64,000 nt of DNA, from contig NZ_CP067129.1 in the NCBI RefSeq assembly GCF_028553745.1, positions 2,710,501-2,774,500 on the forward strand, read 5' to 3'. The position numbers were made by a program, and so were the translations under genes. The notes under the pieces were generated by a model. That model was not told the origin of the DNA and did no database searches. It worked only from the letters and a program-made list of their open reading frames with translations. This DNA is from Paracoccus seriniphilus. Lineage in GTDB: Bacteria > Pseudomonadota > Alphaproteobacteria > Rhodobacterales > Rhodobacteraceae. The first letter of the stretch is position 1; each line of letters opens with the position of its first letter. Positions 19,169-29,008 of the stretch are shown in pieces.

Positions 19169-20545
19169 TCAGTCATAGAGTTCACGGTATTTGTGCACGA
19201 CGCGCAGGGCGACGATATTGATCAGCAGGGTCACGATGAACAGCATCAGACCCAGCGCAAAGGCGGCCAGTGTCTTGGGGCTGTCAAAGGCGGTGTCGCC
19301 GATCAGCAGGGTCACGATCTGAACGGTCACCGTGGTGACACTGTCCAGCGGGTTGATCGTCATCTTGGCAATAAGACCCGCCGCCATCACCACGATCATG
19401 GTTTCACCGATGGCACGGCTGATGGCCAGAAGAACGCCCCCGACGATGCCCGGGATGGCCGCCGGGAACAGCACCTTCAACACGGTTTCCGAGCGCGTCG
19501 CACCCAGGGCCATGCTGCCGTCGCGCAGGCTGCCGGGAACCGCTGACAGCGCATCATCGGCGAAGGAGGAAATGAACGGGATCAGCATGATCCCCATGAC
19601 CCCGCCCGCGGCAAGCGCAGTATTGGGGGCCACCGGAATCCCCAGCGCCTCGCCCCAGGCGCGGATTGCCGGGGCCACGGTCAGAATGGCAAAGAAGCCG
19701 TAAACAACGGTCGGGATGCCCGCCAGGATCTCGAGGACCGGCTTGGCAACGGCGCGAAAGCGCTTGCTGGCAAATTCGTTCAGATAGATCGCCGACATCA
19801 GCCCGACCGGAACGGCGATCATGATCGCGACAAAGGTAATGACCAGCGTGCCCATCAGCACCGGAAGCCAGCCGAATGCGCCTTCTGCGGCAATCTGATC
19901 GGCACGGATCGGCATCTGCGGTTCCCACTGGGTGCCAAAGAGGAAATCGGTTAGCGGCACCATCTGGAAGAAGCGGATCGATTCAAAGACCAGCGACAGG
20001 ACGATGCCCAGGGTCACGAAGATGGCCGCGACAGAACAGGAAATCAGCAGCCCGAGAATGATCCGCTCGACCGCCTGACGGGCCCGGAAATGGGCCGAGA
20101 CCGACCTGCGCGTCACGTAGAGCGCGGCGGCAATCACCGCGGCAACAACCGCGACCAGCAACCAGCCCGAAAGCGCCCACAGCAGGTTCAGCCGCGCGGC
20201 GGCATCGATCTTCCACTGCTCGGGGGTGCCAAAGATCCGTCCCTGCGAAATCGACTGGATCTCGCTTTGAACCAACTGGCGTGCGCCATGGTCCAATGAA
20301 TCCAGCGCTTCATGGGGCAGACCTGCCATCACGATCGAGTTGATGACCGCCCCCTGCAGGGCCAGCCACAAGAGTGTGACCACGATGGCGGGCACCAGAA
20401 CGGCCAATGCAGCATACAATCCGTGGAACATTCCCAGAGAATGGAGACGTTGCCCGCCGTCGCGCAGGGCCAATGCGGCCCGTCTGTTCATCATATATCC
20501 AGCAAGCGCCGCCGTAAGCAGCATCGCAAAGGCTATTCCCGTCAT
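19169..20545 (-). CDS. pstC: Phosphate ABC transporter permease PstC
   Basis: Partner permease of PstA, about 458 residues. It has an extended N-terminal part with two or three membrane spans before the conserved core. The EAA loop is in LRDGSMALGATRSETVLKVLFPAAIPG. The ATG at 20545 (MTGIAFAMLL) follows GAGG; the longer frame would begin with TTG. A strong hairpin (20565-20592) between pstS and pstC probably lowers expression of the membrane subunits relative to PstS. Confidence 0.94.
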   Translation of the reverse strand: MTGIAFAMLLTAALAGYMMNRRAALALRDGGQRLHSLGMFHGLYAALAVLVPAIVVTLLWLALQGAVINSIVMAGLPHEALDSLDHGARQLVQSEIQSISQGRIFGTPEQWKIDAAARLNLLWALSGWLLVAVVAAVIAAALYVTRRSVSAHFRARQAVERIILGLLISCSVAAIFVTLGIVLSLVFESIRFFQMVPLTDFLFGTQWEPQMPIRADQIAAEGAFGWLPVLMGTLVITFVAIMIAVPVGLMSAIYLNEFASKRFRAVAKPVLEILAGIPTVVYGFFAILTVAPAIRAWGEALGIPVAPNTALAAGGVMGIMLIPFISSFADDALSAVPGSLRDGSMALGATRSETVLKVLFPAAIPGIVGGVLLAISRAIGETMIVVMAAGLIAKMTINPLDSVTTVTVQIVTLLIGDTAFDSPKTLAAFALGLMLFIVTLLINIVALRVVHKYRELYD

Positions 20546-20564
20546 CGCGACCTCGTGCAAAATT

Positions 20565-20592
20565 GCCCCGCCCGGATGGTTCCGGGCGGGGC
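20565..20592 (-). terminator. Intercistronic hairpin between pstS and pstC
   Basis: A perfect 11-bp GC-rich stem (GCCCCGCCCGG with CCGGGCGGGGC) and 6-nt loop, 13 nt after the pstS stop. On the transcribed strand it is followed by AATTTTGC. It is probably a partial terminator that keeps the binding protein in excess. Confidence 0.75.
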
Positions 20593-20605
20593 TGGTAAGA
20601 AATGG

Positions 20606-21655
20606 TTACTCGGTCACTTCAAGCTTGACCGAACCGGTCGTGACAGCTTCCTGCAGCGCAGCGCGTTCGGCGTCATCCAATGCGACCAGACCACGCTCTT
20701 CCAGATATCCACCGGGTGCCAGGGCGTTTTCCGACATGTATTCCTCGACGAATTCCTGCAGATTCGGGATCACGCCGCGATGCGCGTTCTTGACGTAGAA
20801 GAACAGCGGACGCGACAGCGGATAGTCCCCCGAAGCAATGGTCTCCATCGTAGACTCGACGCCGTTCAGCTTGACGTCTTTCAGCGTGTCCCGGTTTTCG
20901 AACAGGAAGGAATAGCCAAAGATGCCCAGGGCGTTGGGGTCGCTGTTCAGACGCTGCACGATCAGATTGTCGTTTTCACCAGCTTCGATGAACGGACCGT
21001 CGGTGCGCATGCGCGAGCAGTTTTCCTTGACCCAGTCGTCATTGCCCGAAGCTTCGGCGATGGCCTCGATTTCCTCGATCGATTCACAGCCGGCATGCAT
21101 GGCCAGCTCGACGAAAGCATCGCGGGTCCCCGAGGTCGGGGGCGGGCCCAGAACAACGATATCGGTGTCGGGCAGCGAGCTGTCGATTTCCGACCATTTC
21201 GTATAGGGGTTCGCAACCATCTTGCCGTCCTGGGGCACTTCGGCGGCCAGAGCCATGAAGACCTGGGCCAGCGTCAGGTTCCAGTCGGTCTCATTCTCGC
21301 GGCTGACGGCCAGCGACAGACCGTCATATCCGATCAGGGCTTCCGAGATATCGGTCACGCCATTGCTGACGCAGAGATCGTATTCCGATTTCTTCATGGC
21401 GCGCGAAGCACCGGTCAGATCGGCGGTATCTTCACCAATGCCCTCGCAGAAGATCTGCATGCCACCACCGGTGCCGGTCGATTCGACGATCGGCGCGGGC
21501 GCTCCGGTCTGATTGGCGAATTCTTCTGCCACGGCTTGGGTATAGGGGAAAACGGTCGACGAACCGACGATGCGGATCTGGTCGCGTGCAGCGGCGGCGG
21601 TCGCCGAAACCGCGATCAATGCAATCGCCGATACGGTGAATTTCGTGGTGTTCAT
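20606..21655 (-). CDS. pstS: Periplasmic phosphate-binding protein PstS
   Basis: Captures phosphate for PstCAB. The 349-residue precursor has a signal peptide (MNTTKFTVSAIALIAVSA, cleaved after an AAA-A stretch) and then RIVGSSTVFPYT, the standard PstS N-terminal phosphate loop. A second binding stretch is STGTGGGMQIFCEG, and a third is GPPPTSGTRDAF. Two Cys (FCEG and DLC) could form a disulfide. It is the first gene of the operon, with a three-repeat Pho box 71-99 nt upstream of the ATG, and so should be induced by phosphate starvation through PhoB. Confidence 0.97.
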   Translation of the reverse strand: MNTTKFTVSAIALIAVSATAAAARDQIRIVGSSTVFPYTQAVAEEFANQTGAPAPIVESTGTGGGMQIFCEGIGEDTADLTGASRAMKKSEYDLCVSNGVTDISEALIGYDGLSLAVSRENETDWNLTLAQVFMALAAEVPQDGKMVANPYTKWSEIDSSLPDTDIVVLGPPPTSGTRDAFVELAMHAGCESIEEIEAIAEASGNDDWVKENCSRMRTDGPFIEAGENDNLIVQRLNSDPNALGIFGYSFLFENRDTLKDVKLNGVESTMETIASGDYPLSRPLFFYVKNAHRGVIPNLQEFVEEYMSENALAPGGYLEERGLVALDDAERAALQEAVTTGSVKLEVTE

Positions 21656-21725
21656 GGATCACTCCTGGGTCGGTCATTTCCCTGAAAGGGCTGCCCCCGA
21701 CCTAAGCGTGAAGAATGACGCTCAC

Positions 21726-21754
21726 ACGACAAATAGATGACAGTTATGTAACAG
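21726..21754 (-). promoter_or_regulatory. Pho box (three PhoB half-sites) upstream of pstS
   Basis: Read on the minus strand there are three 7-bp direct repeats, CTGTTAC, CTGTCAT and TTGTCGT, each separated by 4 nt (11-bp period). The consensus PhoB half-site is CTGTCAT. A normal box has two; the third repeat lies on the pstS-proximal side. Its placement 71-99 nt before the pstS ATG fits a PhoB-activated promoter. Confidence 0.88.
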
Positions 21755-21795
21755 CACCGACCAGAAGCCCGGCCGACACCCTGCGGTTGTCACAT

Positions 21796-22896
21796 TCAGC
21801 CGATTTCACCACGTTTCCCGCCGGTCTGGGCACGATCCATCATCAGATGATCCAACAGGACGCAGGCAGCCATGGCCTCGGCCACCGGCACGGCACGGAT
21901 TCCGACGCAGGGATCATGACGGCCCTTGGTGATCAGATCGACCTCCTGCCCATGCTGGTTGATCGTCTTGCGTGGCGTTGTGATCGAACTGGTCGGCTTG
22001 ACCGAAAAGCGCACCGCGATGTCCTGCCCGGTCGAGATTCCGCCCAGAATCCCCCCCGCGTGATTGGACAGGAACTGCGGACCGTCCGGACCCATGCGGA
22101 TTTCATCGGCATTTTCCGTGCCCGTCAGCGCGGCGGCAGCCATGCCTTCGCCGATTTCGACGCCCTTGACCGCGTTGATCGACATCATGGCTGCTGCCAG
22201 ATCGGTATCCAGCTTGGCATAGACGGGGGCACCCAGCCCGGCGGGACAGCCCTGGATCAGCACTTCGAGCGCCGCGCCGACGCTGTTCCGGGATTTGCGG
22301 ATGCCATCCAGATAATCCGACCATGCCTGGACTGCGGTCGCATCGGGCAGAAAGAACGGGTTGCCGGAAATGGCCTGCGGATCAAAGCGGGCGCGATCCA
22401 GATGCATCTCGCCCATCTGCACCATGTAGCCGGTGATCTTCAGTTCGGGCAGCAGATGCGCCAACACCGCCTGCGCCACACCGCCCGCCGCGACCCGCGC
22501 AGCGGTTTCGCGCGCGCTGGAACGCCCGCCGCCGCGATAATCGCGCAGGCCGTATTTCAGATGATAGCTGATATCGGCATGGCCGGGGCGAAAGCTGGTC
22601 GCGATCTCGCCGTAATCCTTGGAGCGCTGGTCGGTGTTTTCAATCATCAGCTGGATCGGCGTGCCGGTGGTGCGACCCTCGAACACGCCCGACAGGATGC
22701 GCACCTGATCGGGTTCCTTGCGCTGGGTCGTGTGTTTCGACGTGCCGGGGCGCCGACGGTCCAGGAACTGCTGGATGAACTCTTCGCTCAGCGGCACGCC
22801 GGGCGGTGTCCCATCGACGGTCGCGCCAAGCGCAGGACCGTGGCTTTCTCCCCAGGTGGTGAACCGGAATTCGCGACCGAAAGTGTTATAGCTCAT
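21796..22896 (-). CDS. aroC: Chorismate synthase
   Basis: Last enzyme of the shikimate pathway; converts EPSP to chorismate using reduced FMN. The 366-residue protein starts [20 protein letters not shown], the FMN-binding N-terminal signature. Other signatures are [21 protein letters not shown] and near the C-terminus [10 protein letters not shown] and [15 protein letters not shown]. It overlaps the mutS stop by ATGA, so the two are coupled. Confidence 0.98.
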   Translation of the reverse strand: MSYNTFGREFRFTTWGESHGPALGATVDGTPPGVPLSEEFIQQFLDRRRPGTSKHTTQRKEPDQVRILSGVFEGRTTGTPIQLMIENTDQRSKDYGEIATSFRPGHADISYHLKYGLRDYRGGGRSSARETAARVAAGGVAQAVLAHLLPELKITGYMVQMGEMHLDRARFDPQAISGNPFFLPDATAVQAWSDYLDGIRKSRNSVGAALEVLIQGCPAGLGAPVYAKLDTDLAAAMMSINAVKGVEIGEGMAAAALTGTENADEIRMGPDGPQFLSNHAGGILGGISTGQDIAVRFSVKPTSSITTPRKTINQHGQEVDLITKGRHDPCVGIRAVPVAEAMAACVLLDHLMMDRAQTGGKRGEIG

Positions 22897-25529
22897 GCGG
22901 TATCTCCGGACAGGGATTTGAGTTCATAGATCAGTTCCAGCGCCTCGCGCGGGGACATTGCATCGGGATGCACGTCTTTCAACCGCGCGTCCAGAGGGCT
23001 GGCCTGACTTTTGGCGGGCTGGGCCACAGGGGGCGCGGCGCGAAACAGCGGCAGATCATCGATCAGGGCTGCCGGGCGCGAGGCCCCCTGGCGTTCACCA
23101 GATTCCAGCGCATCCAGAACTTCGCGCGCGCGCTCGACCACCGAAGCGGGCAGCCCGGCCAGCCGCGCCACCTGCACCCCATAACTGCGATCTGCCGCGC
23201 CCTTGCGCACCTCGTGCAGGAAGATCACATCGCCTTCCCATTCGCGCACGGCCACAGTCGCATTTTCAACCCCGTCCAGACGCGCGGAAAGGGCCGTCAT
23301 CTCGTGGTAATGGGTGGCAAACAGGGCGCGACAACGATTGGCGGCGTGCAGATGCTCCATCACCGCCCAGGCAATGGACAGGCCATCCCAGGTCGCCGTG
23401 CCGCGCCCGATTTCATCCAGAATCACCAGAGCATGATCATCGGCCTGATTCAGGATCGCCGCGGTTTCCACCATCTCGACCATGAAGGTCGACCGCCCCC
23501 GTGCCAGATCATCGGCGGCCCCCACGCGGCTGAACAGCTGGCTGACCAGACCGATATGCGCGCGCCGGGCCGGCACGAAAGAGCCCGCCTGCGCCAGCAC
23601 CGCGATCAGGGCGTTCTGGCGCAGGAAGGTCGATTTACCCGCCATGTTCGGACCGGTCAGCAGCCAGATTGCAGGTGTTTCCCCGCTGGTCAGGTCGCAG
23701 TCATTGGCCACGAAGCTTTCCGATTTGCGCTTCAGCGCACGTTCGACAACAGGGTGACGGCCACCCTCGATCTGAAAGGCACGGCTGTCATCCATCTGCG
23801 GACGCGTCCAGCCCTCACCTGCGGCAATATCGGCAAAGGCGGCTGTCAGGTCGATCTCGGCCAGCGCCCGCGCCGCTGTCCCGATCGGACCCGCCTGCGC
23901 CAGCACCGCCGAACGCAGCCGGGCGAATATCTCTCGCTCGGTCTCCAGTGCGCGGTCACGGGCATTGAGGATGCGTGTTTCCAGCTCGGACAGTTCCACG
24001 GTGGTAAAGCGGATCTGATTGGCCGTGGTCTGGCGATGGATGAAGGTCTCATTCAAGGGCGGCGCCAGCATCTTTTCAGCATGGGTGGCGGTCGTCTCGA
24101 TGAAATAGCCCAGCACGTTGTTATGCTTGATCTTGAGGCTGCTGACCCCCGAGAGTTCCGCATATTGCGCCTGCATTCCCGCAATCACCGCGCGACCTTC
24201 GTCGCGCAGACGCCGGGTCTCGTCCAGATCCTCGTCAAAGCCCGGCGCAACGAAGCCGCCGTCGCGGGCCAGCAACGGCGGTTCGGCGACCAAGGCATCA
24301 TCCAGAAGATCGATCAGTTCGTCATGGCCGGTCAGATCGGCGGCGGCCTCGCGCAGGATCTGCGCGGAATCCGGTGCCACCGTTTCGGCAATCAGCGCCC
24401 CCTGCGTCAGACCAGCGCGGATCGCAGCCAGATCACGCGGGCCGCCGCGCTCCAGCGCCAGACGTGACAGCGCACGGTCCATATCGGGCACGCGGCCAAG
24501 GGCCTCGCGCAGATCAGTGGCCAGCCGCCGATCCTCGACCAGTTGCGCCACGGCGTCCTGCCGGGCCTGTATCAGCGCCAGATCCCGCGACGGCGCACTG
24601 ATGCGCCGCTCCAGCAAGCGTCCACCTGCTGCCGTCACCGTGCGGTCAATCGCCGTCAGCAGCGAACCTTCGCGGCCACCGGACAGGGCCTGCGTCAGCT
24701 CCAGATTGCGCCGGGTTGCCGCATCGATCTGCATCGCCCCTCCCGCGGATTCGCGGACCGGTGGGCGCATCAGCGGCAGTTTGCCCTTTTGAGTCATATC
24801 CAGGTAGTCGACGATCGCACCCATTGCCGACAGTTCGGCGCGTTCAAAGCTGCCAAAGCCGTCCAATGTTTCCACGCCGTAAAGCGCACAAAGCCTGCGC
24901 GCGCCGGCGGTGCTGTCAAAGGCGCCTGCAGGCAGATCGGTCAGTTGCGCGTCGGATTCGGCCGCCAGATCTTCCAGCCCCGATCCCTCGAGCGCCAGCA
25001 ATTCGCGCGGTGCCAGCCGCGCCAGTTCCGGCGCAAGGCGCGACAGGGGACAGGGCATGACCTGAAATGCGCCGGTCGAAATGTCCACCCATGCCAGCGC
25101 TCCTTCCTCGCGGATCTGCGCGAAGGCTGCCAGAAAGTTGTGACGCCGCGCCTCCAGCAGGGTTTCCTCGGTCAGCGTGCCCGGCGTCACCAACCGCACG
25201 ACATCGCGCGCCACGACCGATTTCGAGCCGCGCTTGCGGGCCTCGGCCGGGTCTTCCATCTGTTCCGCAATGGCAACGCGAAAGCCCTTGCGGATCAGGG
25301 TCAGCAGGTAACCTTCGGCCGCATGGACCGGCACGCCGCACATCGGGATCGGCTGTCCGCCATGCGTGCCTCTCTTGGTCAGGGCGATGTCCAGCGCGGC
25401 GGCGGCCTGCACTGCGTCATCAAAGAACATCTCGTAGAAATCGCCCATACGATAGAACAGAAGCGCGCCGGGGTTCGCCTCGCGGATCGCAAGATATTGC
25501 GCCATCATCGGGGTGGGCTGATCGCTCAT
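22893..25529 (-). CDS. mutS: DNA mismatch repair protein MutS
   Basis: Recognises mismatches and starts repair. The full-length protein is 878 residues. The N-terminal mismatch-binding domain has the Phe-x-Glu region as [14 protein letters not shown]. The ATPase domain has Walker [10 protein letters not shown], Walker [17 protein letters not shown] and the C-terminal [10 protein letters not shown] segment. It ends in LYELKSL, typical of the C-terminal dimer region. It is followed by aroC in a four-base overlap; the combination looks accidental functionally. Confidence 0.98.
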   Translation of the reverse strand: MSDQPTPMMAQYLAIREANPGALLFYRMGDFYEMFFDDAVQAAAALDIALTKRGTHGGQPIPMCGVPVHAAEGYLLTLIRKGFRVAIAEQMEDPAEARKRGSKSVVARDVVRLVTPGTLTEETLLEARRHNFLAAFAQIREEGALAWVDISTGAFQVMPCPLSRLAPELARLAPRELLALEGSGLEDLAAESDAQLTDLPAGAFDSTAGARRLCALYGVETLDGFGSFERAELSAMGAIVDYLDMTQKGKLPLMRPPVRESAGGAMQIDAATRRNLELTQALSGGREGSLLTAIDRTVTAAGGRLLERRISAPSRDLALIQARQDAVAQLVEDRRLATDLREALGRVPDMDRALSRLALERGGPRDLAAIRAGLTQGALIAETVAPDSAQILREAAADLTGHDELIDLLDDALVAEPPLLARDGGFVAPGFDEDLDETRRLRDEGRAVIAGMQAQYAELSGVSSLKIKHNNVLGYFIETTATHAEKMLAPPLNETFIHRQTTANQIRFTTVELSELETRILNARDRALETEREIFARLRSAVLAQAGPIGTAARALAEIDLTAAFADIAAGEGWTRPQMDDSRAFQIEGGRHPVVERALKRKSESFVANDCDLTSGETPAIWLLTGPNMAGKSTFLRQNALIAVLAQAGSFVPARRAHIGLVSQLFSRVGAADDLARGRSTFMVEMVETAAILNQADDHALVILDEIGRGTATWDGLSIAWAVMEHLHAANRCRALFATHYHEMTALSARLDGVENATVAVREWEGDVIFLHEVRKGAADRSYGVQVARLAGLPASVVERAREVLDALESGERQGASRPAALIDDLPLFRAAPPVAQPAKSQASPLDARLKDVHPDAMSPREALELIYELKSLSGDTA

Positions 25530-25633
25530 GGGGGTCCTTCATCTGCGGTTAGAGGCGGTTCTAGCTGTCTGCGCCCGGCTTGAAAACCGCGCTTTCACCT
25601 TGCAGCATTCATCCGCCGCACTATGTTCATCGC

Positions 25634-25758
25634 ATACCTCGGGGGGCCCGGCACCGGGCTGAGACGCGATTCGCGGACCCGTTGAACCTGATCCGGTTAG
25701 CGCCGGCGGAGGGAAGGTTTCGCTGTCCTTTCTTTCGCAATCAGAACCTGAAAGGAGG
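25634..25758 (+). ncRNA. TPP riboswitch with ribosome-site sequestering stem
   Basis: The conserved thi-box elements are visible: GGGGGGCCCGG...CCGGGCTGAGA, then ACCCGTTGAACCTGATCCGG and GCGCCGGCGGAGGGAA. The aptamer spans about 25634-25720. Downstream, CCTTTC at 25727-25732 can pair with GAAAGG at 25750-25755, which overlaps the ribosome site of thiB (AAAGGAGG, 25751-25758). This suggests control of translation initiation: TPP bound, ribosome site hidden. Confidence 0.93.
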
Positions 25759-25765
25759 CCCGGCG

Positions 25766-26752
25766 ATGTTGAAACCGACTGTCCTGACCCTTGCCCTGCT
25801 GACCGCCACGTCAGCAGCCGCGCAGGAAAAGCCCGTTCTGACCGTCTATGCCGGCGATTACATCGCCAGCGAATGGGGTCCCGGCCCGCAAATCGAGGAA
25901 GGTTTCGAATCCTTCTGCGAATGCGATCTGAAATTCGTCACTGGCGACATCCTGCCCCGCATCCTGATGGAGGGCGAGAAGACCGAGGCCGATATCGTCT
26001 TTGGCCTGAACACCGACGTCACCGCCCGCGCGCGTGCCTCGGGGCTGTTTGCGCCGCATGGTCAGGATGTGTCGAATCTGTCTCTGCCCGTCGCATGGCA
26101 GGATGACATCTTTCTGCCCTATAACTGGGGTGAAACCGCCTTCATTTATGACGACACGCGTCTTGAAAACCCGCCCGCAAGCTTCGAAGAGCTGCTGGCA
26201 GCGCCTGACGACCTGAAGATCGTCCTGCAGGACCCACGTTCCTCGATTTCAGGGCTGGCACTGCTGCTGTGGGTCAAGGCCATCTATGGTGACGACGCCG
26301 CGCAGGCCTGGGAAAGGCTGGCGCCCAAGGTGCTGACCGTGACCAAGGGCTGGTCGGAAAGCTATGGCATGTTCACCGAGGGCGAGGCCGATATGGTTCT
26401 GTCCTACACGACATCGCCCGCCTATCATATTGCCGCCGAAGACGATCAAAGCAAACATGCCGCGATCTTTCCCGAAGGGCATTACTTCATGGCCGAACTG
26501 GCCGCGCAGCTTGCCTCGACCGATCAGCCGGAACTGGCTCAGAGCTTCATGGACTGGATCCTGACGCCCGATTTCCAGAAAACCATTCCGCTGGCCAACT
26601 GGTCCCTGCCCGCCAAGCTGGATCAGGACGCATGGCCCGAGGTGATGCGCAACCTTCCGCGCCCCGAAAAGACCCTTTTCTATAGCGAAGACGAGGCAGA
26701 AGAGCTGCGCAAACCGGCGCTGGATGAATGGCTGCAGGCATTTTCGCGGTAA
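25766..26752 (+). CDS. thiB: Thiamine ABC transporter substrate-binding protein
   Basis: Periplasmic thiamine/TPP-binding protein, 328 residues, with a signal peptide (MLKPTVLTLALLTATSAAAQ) followed by KPVLTVYAGDYIASEWG. That opening and the iron/thiamine-type solute-binding fold are characteristic. The ATG at 25766 is 7 nt after AAAGGAGG, under control of the TPP riboswitch. First gene of thiBPQ; it hands thiamine to ThiP. Confidence 0.94.
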   Translation: MLKPTVLTLALLTATSAAAQEKPVLTVYAGDYIASEWGPGPQIEEGFESFCECDLKFVTGDILPRILMEGEKTEADIVFGLNTDVTARARASGLFAPHGQDVSNLSLPVAWQDDIFLPYNWGETAFIYDDTRLENPPASFEELLAAPDDLKIVLQDPRSSISGLALLLWVKAIYGDDAAQAWERLAPKVLTVTKGWSESYGMFTEGEADMVLSYTTSPAYHIAAEDDQSKHAAIFPEGHYFMAELAAQLASTDQPELAQSFMDWILTPDFQKTIPLANWSLPAKLDQDAWPEVMRNLPRPEKTLFYSEDEAEELRKPALDEWLQAFSR

Positions 26753-28272
26753 GGCGCGATGCCGGGGGAATCGCGGTCGCTTCGGGGCTGGCCGCGCTGA
26801 TCCTGGGCACGCTGGCCGCAGTTGCATGGCAGGCCAGGGGTCTGTCGGCACTGCAGATATGGGATTGGCGCGCCGTCTGGTTCACGATCTGGCAGGCAGC
26901 CCTGTCGGCGGCGCTGTCCGCCATTCTGGCGGTGCCGGTGGCCCGTGCGCTGGCTCGGCGGCGCTTTCCGGGACGCAGGGCCCTTGTCACCCTGCTGGGG
27001 GCCCCTTTCATCCTGCCCGTGATCGTGGCGATCATGGGGCTGATCGCCGTATTCGGCAGGACTGGCGCAATCAACGAGACGCTGCGTGCCATCGGCCTGG
27101 GCGAATTTTCTGTCTATGGCTGGCAAGGGGTGATCCTGGCCCATGTCTTCTTCAATCTGCCCCTGTCGGTTCGCCTGATTCTGCAGGGCTGGCAGAGCAT
27201 TCCGGTCGAACGTTTCCGCCTGGCGGAAAGCCTTGGCTTTGCGCCCGCCGACATGAGCCGCCATCTGGAAAGACCGATGCTGCGCGCGGTCCTGCCGGGT
27301 GTCTGTCTGGCCGTGTTCCTGGTCTGCCTGACATCCTTCACGGTAGCGCTGGCGCTGGGGGGCGGTCCTTCGGCCACCACGGTTGAACTGGCCATCTACC
27401 AGGCGTTCCGTTTTGATTTCGATCTGGGGCGCGCGGCCGCGCTGGGACTTGTGCAGATCGCGCTGAGCCTTGCAGCCTTGCTGATGGCACGCCACATCGT
27501 GGCACCGGCTGCCTTTGGCGCGGGACTGGACCTTGATCGGGGTCCGGCTGCTCCGCGCGGCTTTCACCGCCTGGCGGATGCCATTGCAATCACGCTGGCG
27601 ACGCTGTTCCTGCTGTGGCCCATCGGCGCGGTGGCCGTTCAGGGCCTTCCCCGAATCCCTGCCCTGCCCGCCGATGTCTGGGCTGCCGCGCTGCGTTCCA
27701 TCGTGATGGCCCTGCTTTCGGCTCTGCTCGCGGCGGGGCTATGCCTGACCCTTGCACTGACGATTGCCCGGAGCAACAAGAGCTGGCTGGAGGCCGCAGG
27801 CATGTTGCCGCTGGTCGCCTCGCCGCTGGTGCTGGGAACAGGGCTGTTCATCCTGTTGCGCGGCCATCTCTCGACCGATGATCTTGCACTGCCGGTCACG
27901 GTTCTGATCAACGCGGTCATGGCGCTGCCATTCGGGCTGCGCGCACTGATACCCGCAGCACAGACATTGCGGGCCGACTACGGGCGGCTGGCCGAATCGC
28001 TGAACATGACCGGCATGGCGCGCCTGCGCCTGCTGACCCTGCCAAGACTGGCGGCCCCGCTTGGCTTTTCATCCGGGCTGGCAGCCGCGCTGGCAATGGG
28101 GGATCTGGGTGTGATCACCCTTTTCGCGACGGATCAGCCGACCTTGCCATTGAAGCTGTACCAGCTGATGAATTCCTATCGCATGGCGGATGCTTCGGCA
28201 TGTGCGGTGTTGCTGATGGCCATCAGCTTTGCCCTGTTCTGGCTTTTTGACCGCGGAGGCCGCCTTGCTTGA
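26728..28272 (+). CDS. thiP: Thiamine ABC transporter permease
   Basis: A large double-domain permease of 514 residues with about 12 hydrophobic segments and two EAA-type loops (FRLAESLGFAPADM and YGRLAESLNMTGMARLRLL), as in ThiP/FbpB-like fused permeases. The ATG at 26728 overlaps the end of thiB by 25 nt. It is followed by thiQ with an 8-nt overlap, so the three genes form a translationally coupled thiamine uptake operon. Confidence 0.93.
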   Translation: MAAGIFAVRRDAGGIAVASGLAALILGTLAAVAWQARGLSALQIWDWRAVWFTIWQAALSAALSAILAVPVARALARRRFPGRRALVTLLGAPFILPVIVAIMGLIAVFGRTGAINETLRAIGLGEFSVYGWQGVILAHVFFNLPLSVRLILQGWQSIPVERFRLAESLGFAPADMSRHLERPMLRAVLPGVCLAVFLVCLTSFTVALALGGGPSATTVELAIYQAFRFDFDLGRAAALGLVQIALSLAALLMARHIVAPAAFGAGLDLDRGPAAPRGFHRLADAIAITLATLFLLWPIGAVAVQGLPRIPALPADVWAAALRSIVMALLSALLAAGLCLTLALTIARSNKSWLEAAGMLPLVASPLVLGTGLFILLRGHLSTDDLALPVTVLINAVMALPFGLRALIPAAQTLRADYGRLAESLNMTGMARLRLLTLPRLAAPLGFSSGLAAALAMGDLGVITLFATDQPTLPLKLYQLMNSYRMADASACAVLLMAISFALFWLFDRGGRLA

Positions 28273-28957
28273 ATTGCTGGACTTGCGCCTGACGCGAGAA
28301 TCCTTTCGGCTGATGGCCGATCTGACGGTCGAACCGGGTGCCCGCATTGCGGTGATCGGCCCGTCGGGATCAGGGAAATCCACCCTGCTTTCGATGATCG
28401 GCGGCTTCCTGACGCCGGATGCCGGGCACGTCCTGTGGCGGGGCAAGGATATCACCGAAACGCCGCCCGGTCAGAGACCGGTATCCTTTCTGTTTCAGGA
28501 CCAGAATCTCTTTCCACATCTGAGCGTGGCACAGAATATCGGGCTGGGCCTGCGTCCCGATCTGCGGCTGGATGCATCTCAAAAGCGCCGTGTCACACAG
28601 GTCATGGAACAGGTCGGGCTGGGTGGCATGGCCCGACGGCGCCCCGCTGATCTGTCCGGCGGTCAACAAAGCCGGGTCGCCCTTGCCCGGGTCCTGCTGC
28701 GAGCCCGCCCCATCTTGTTGCTGGACGAACCCTTCGCCGCCCTTGGTCCCGCGTTGAAAGCCGAGATGCTTCGGTTGCTGAGCACTATCGCCGCCGAAAC
28801 GCAGGCCACTGTGCTGATGGTCACACATGACCCGGCAGATGCCCGCAACTTCGCCCCCCACACCGTCTTGGTCGATGATGGCACCGTACATCAGCCCGCC
28901 CCGACGGCAGAACTTCTGGCCTCGCCGCCCCCAAGCCTGCGCGCTTACCTGGGATAA
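28265..28957 (+). CDS. thiQ: Thiamine ABC transporter ATP-binding protein
   Basis: ATPase of the thiamine importer, about 230 residues. It has Walker A GPSGSGKST, signature LSGGQQSRVALARVLL, Walker B ILLLDEPFAALGP and a switch His in VTHDPADA. The best start is TTG at 28265 (LLELLDLRLTRESF), which has GGAGG upstream and overlaps the thiP stop by 8 nt; upstream ATG choices only add residues foreign to the family. Short ThiQ proteins of this length are normal. Confidence 0.93.
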   Translation: MLELLDLRLTRESFRLMADLTVEPGARIAVIGPSGSGKSTLLSMIGGFLTPDAGHVLWRGKDITETPPGQRPVSFLFQDQNLFPHLSVAQNIGLGLRPDLRLDASQKRRVTQVMEQVGLGGMARRRPADLSGGQQSRVALARVLLRARPILLLDEPFAALGPALKAEMLRLLSTIAAETQATVLMVTHDPADARNFAPHTVLVDDGTVHQPAPTAELLASPPPSLRAYLG

Positions 28958-29008
28958 TATGTCGACGTACATGCGTCGCTCCGACCTTTGGCGACCATGC
29001 CAAAGCGA

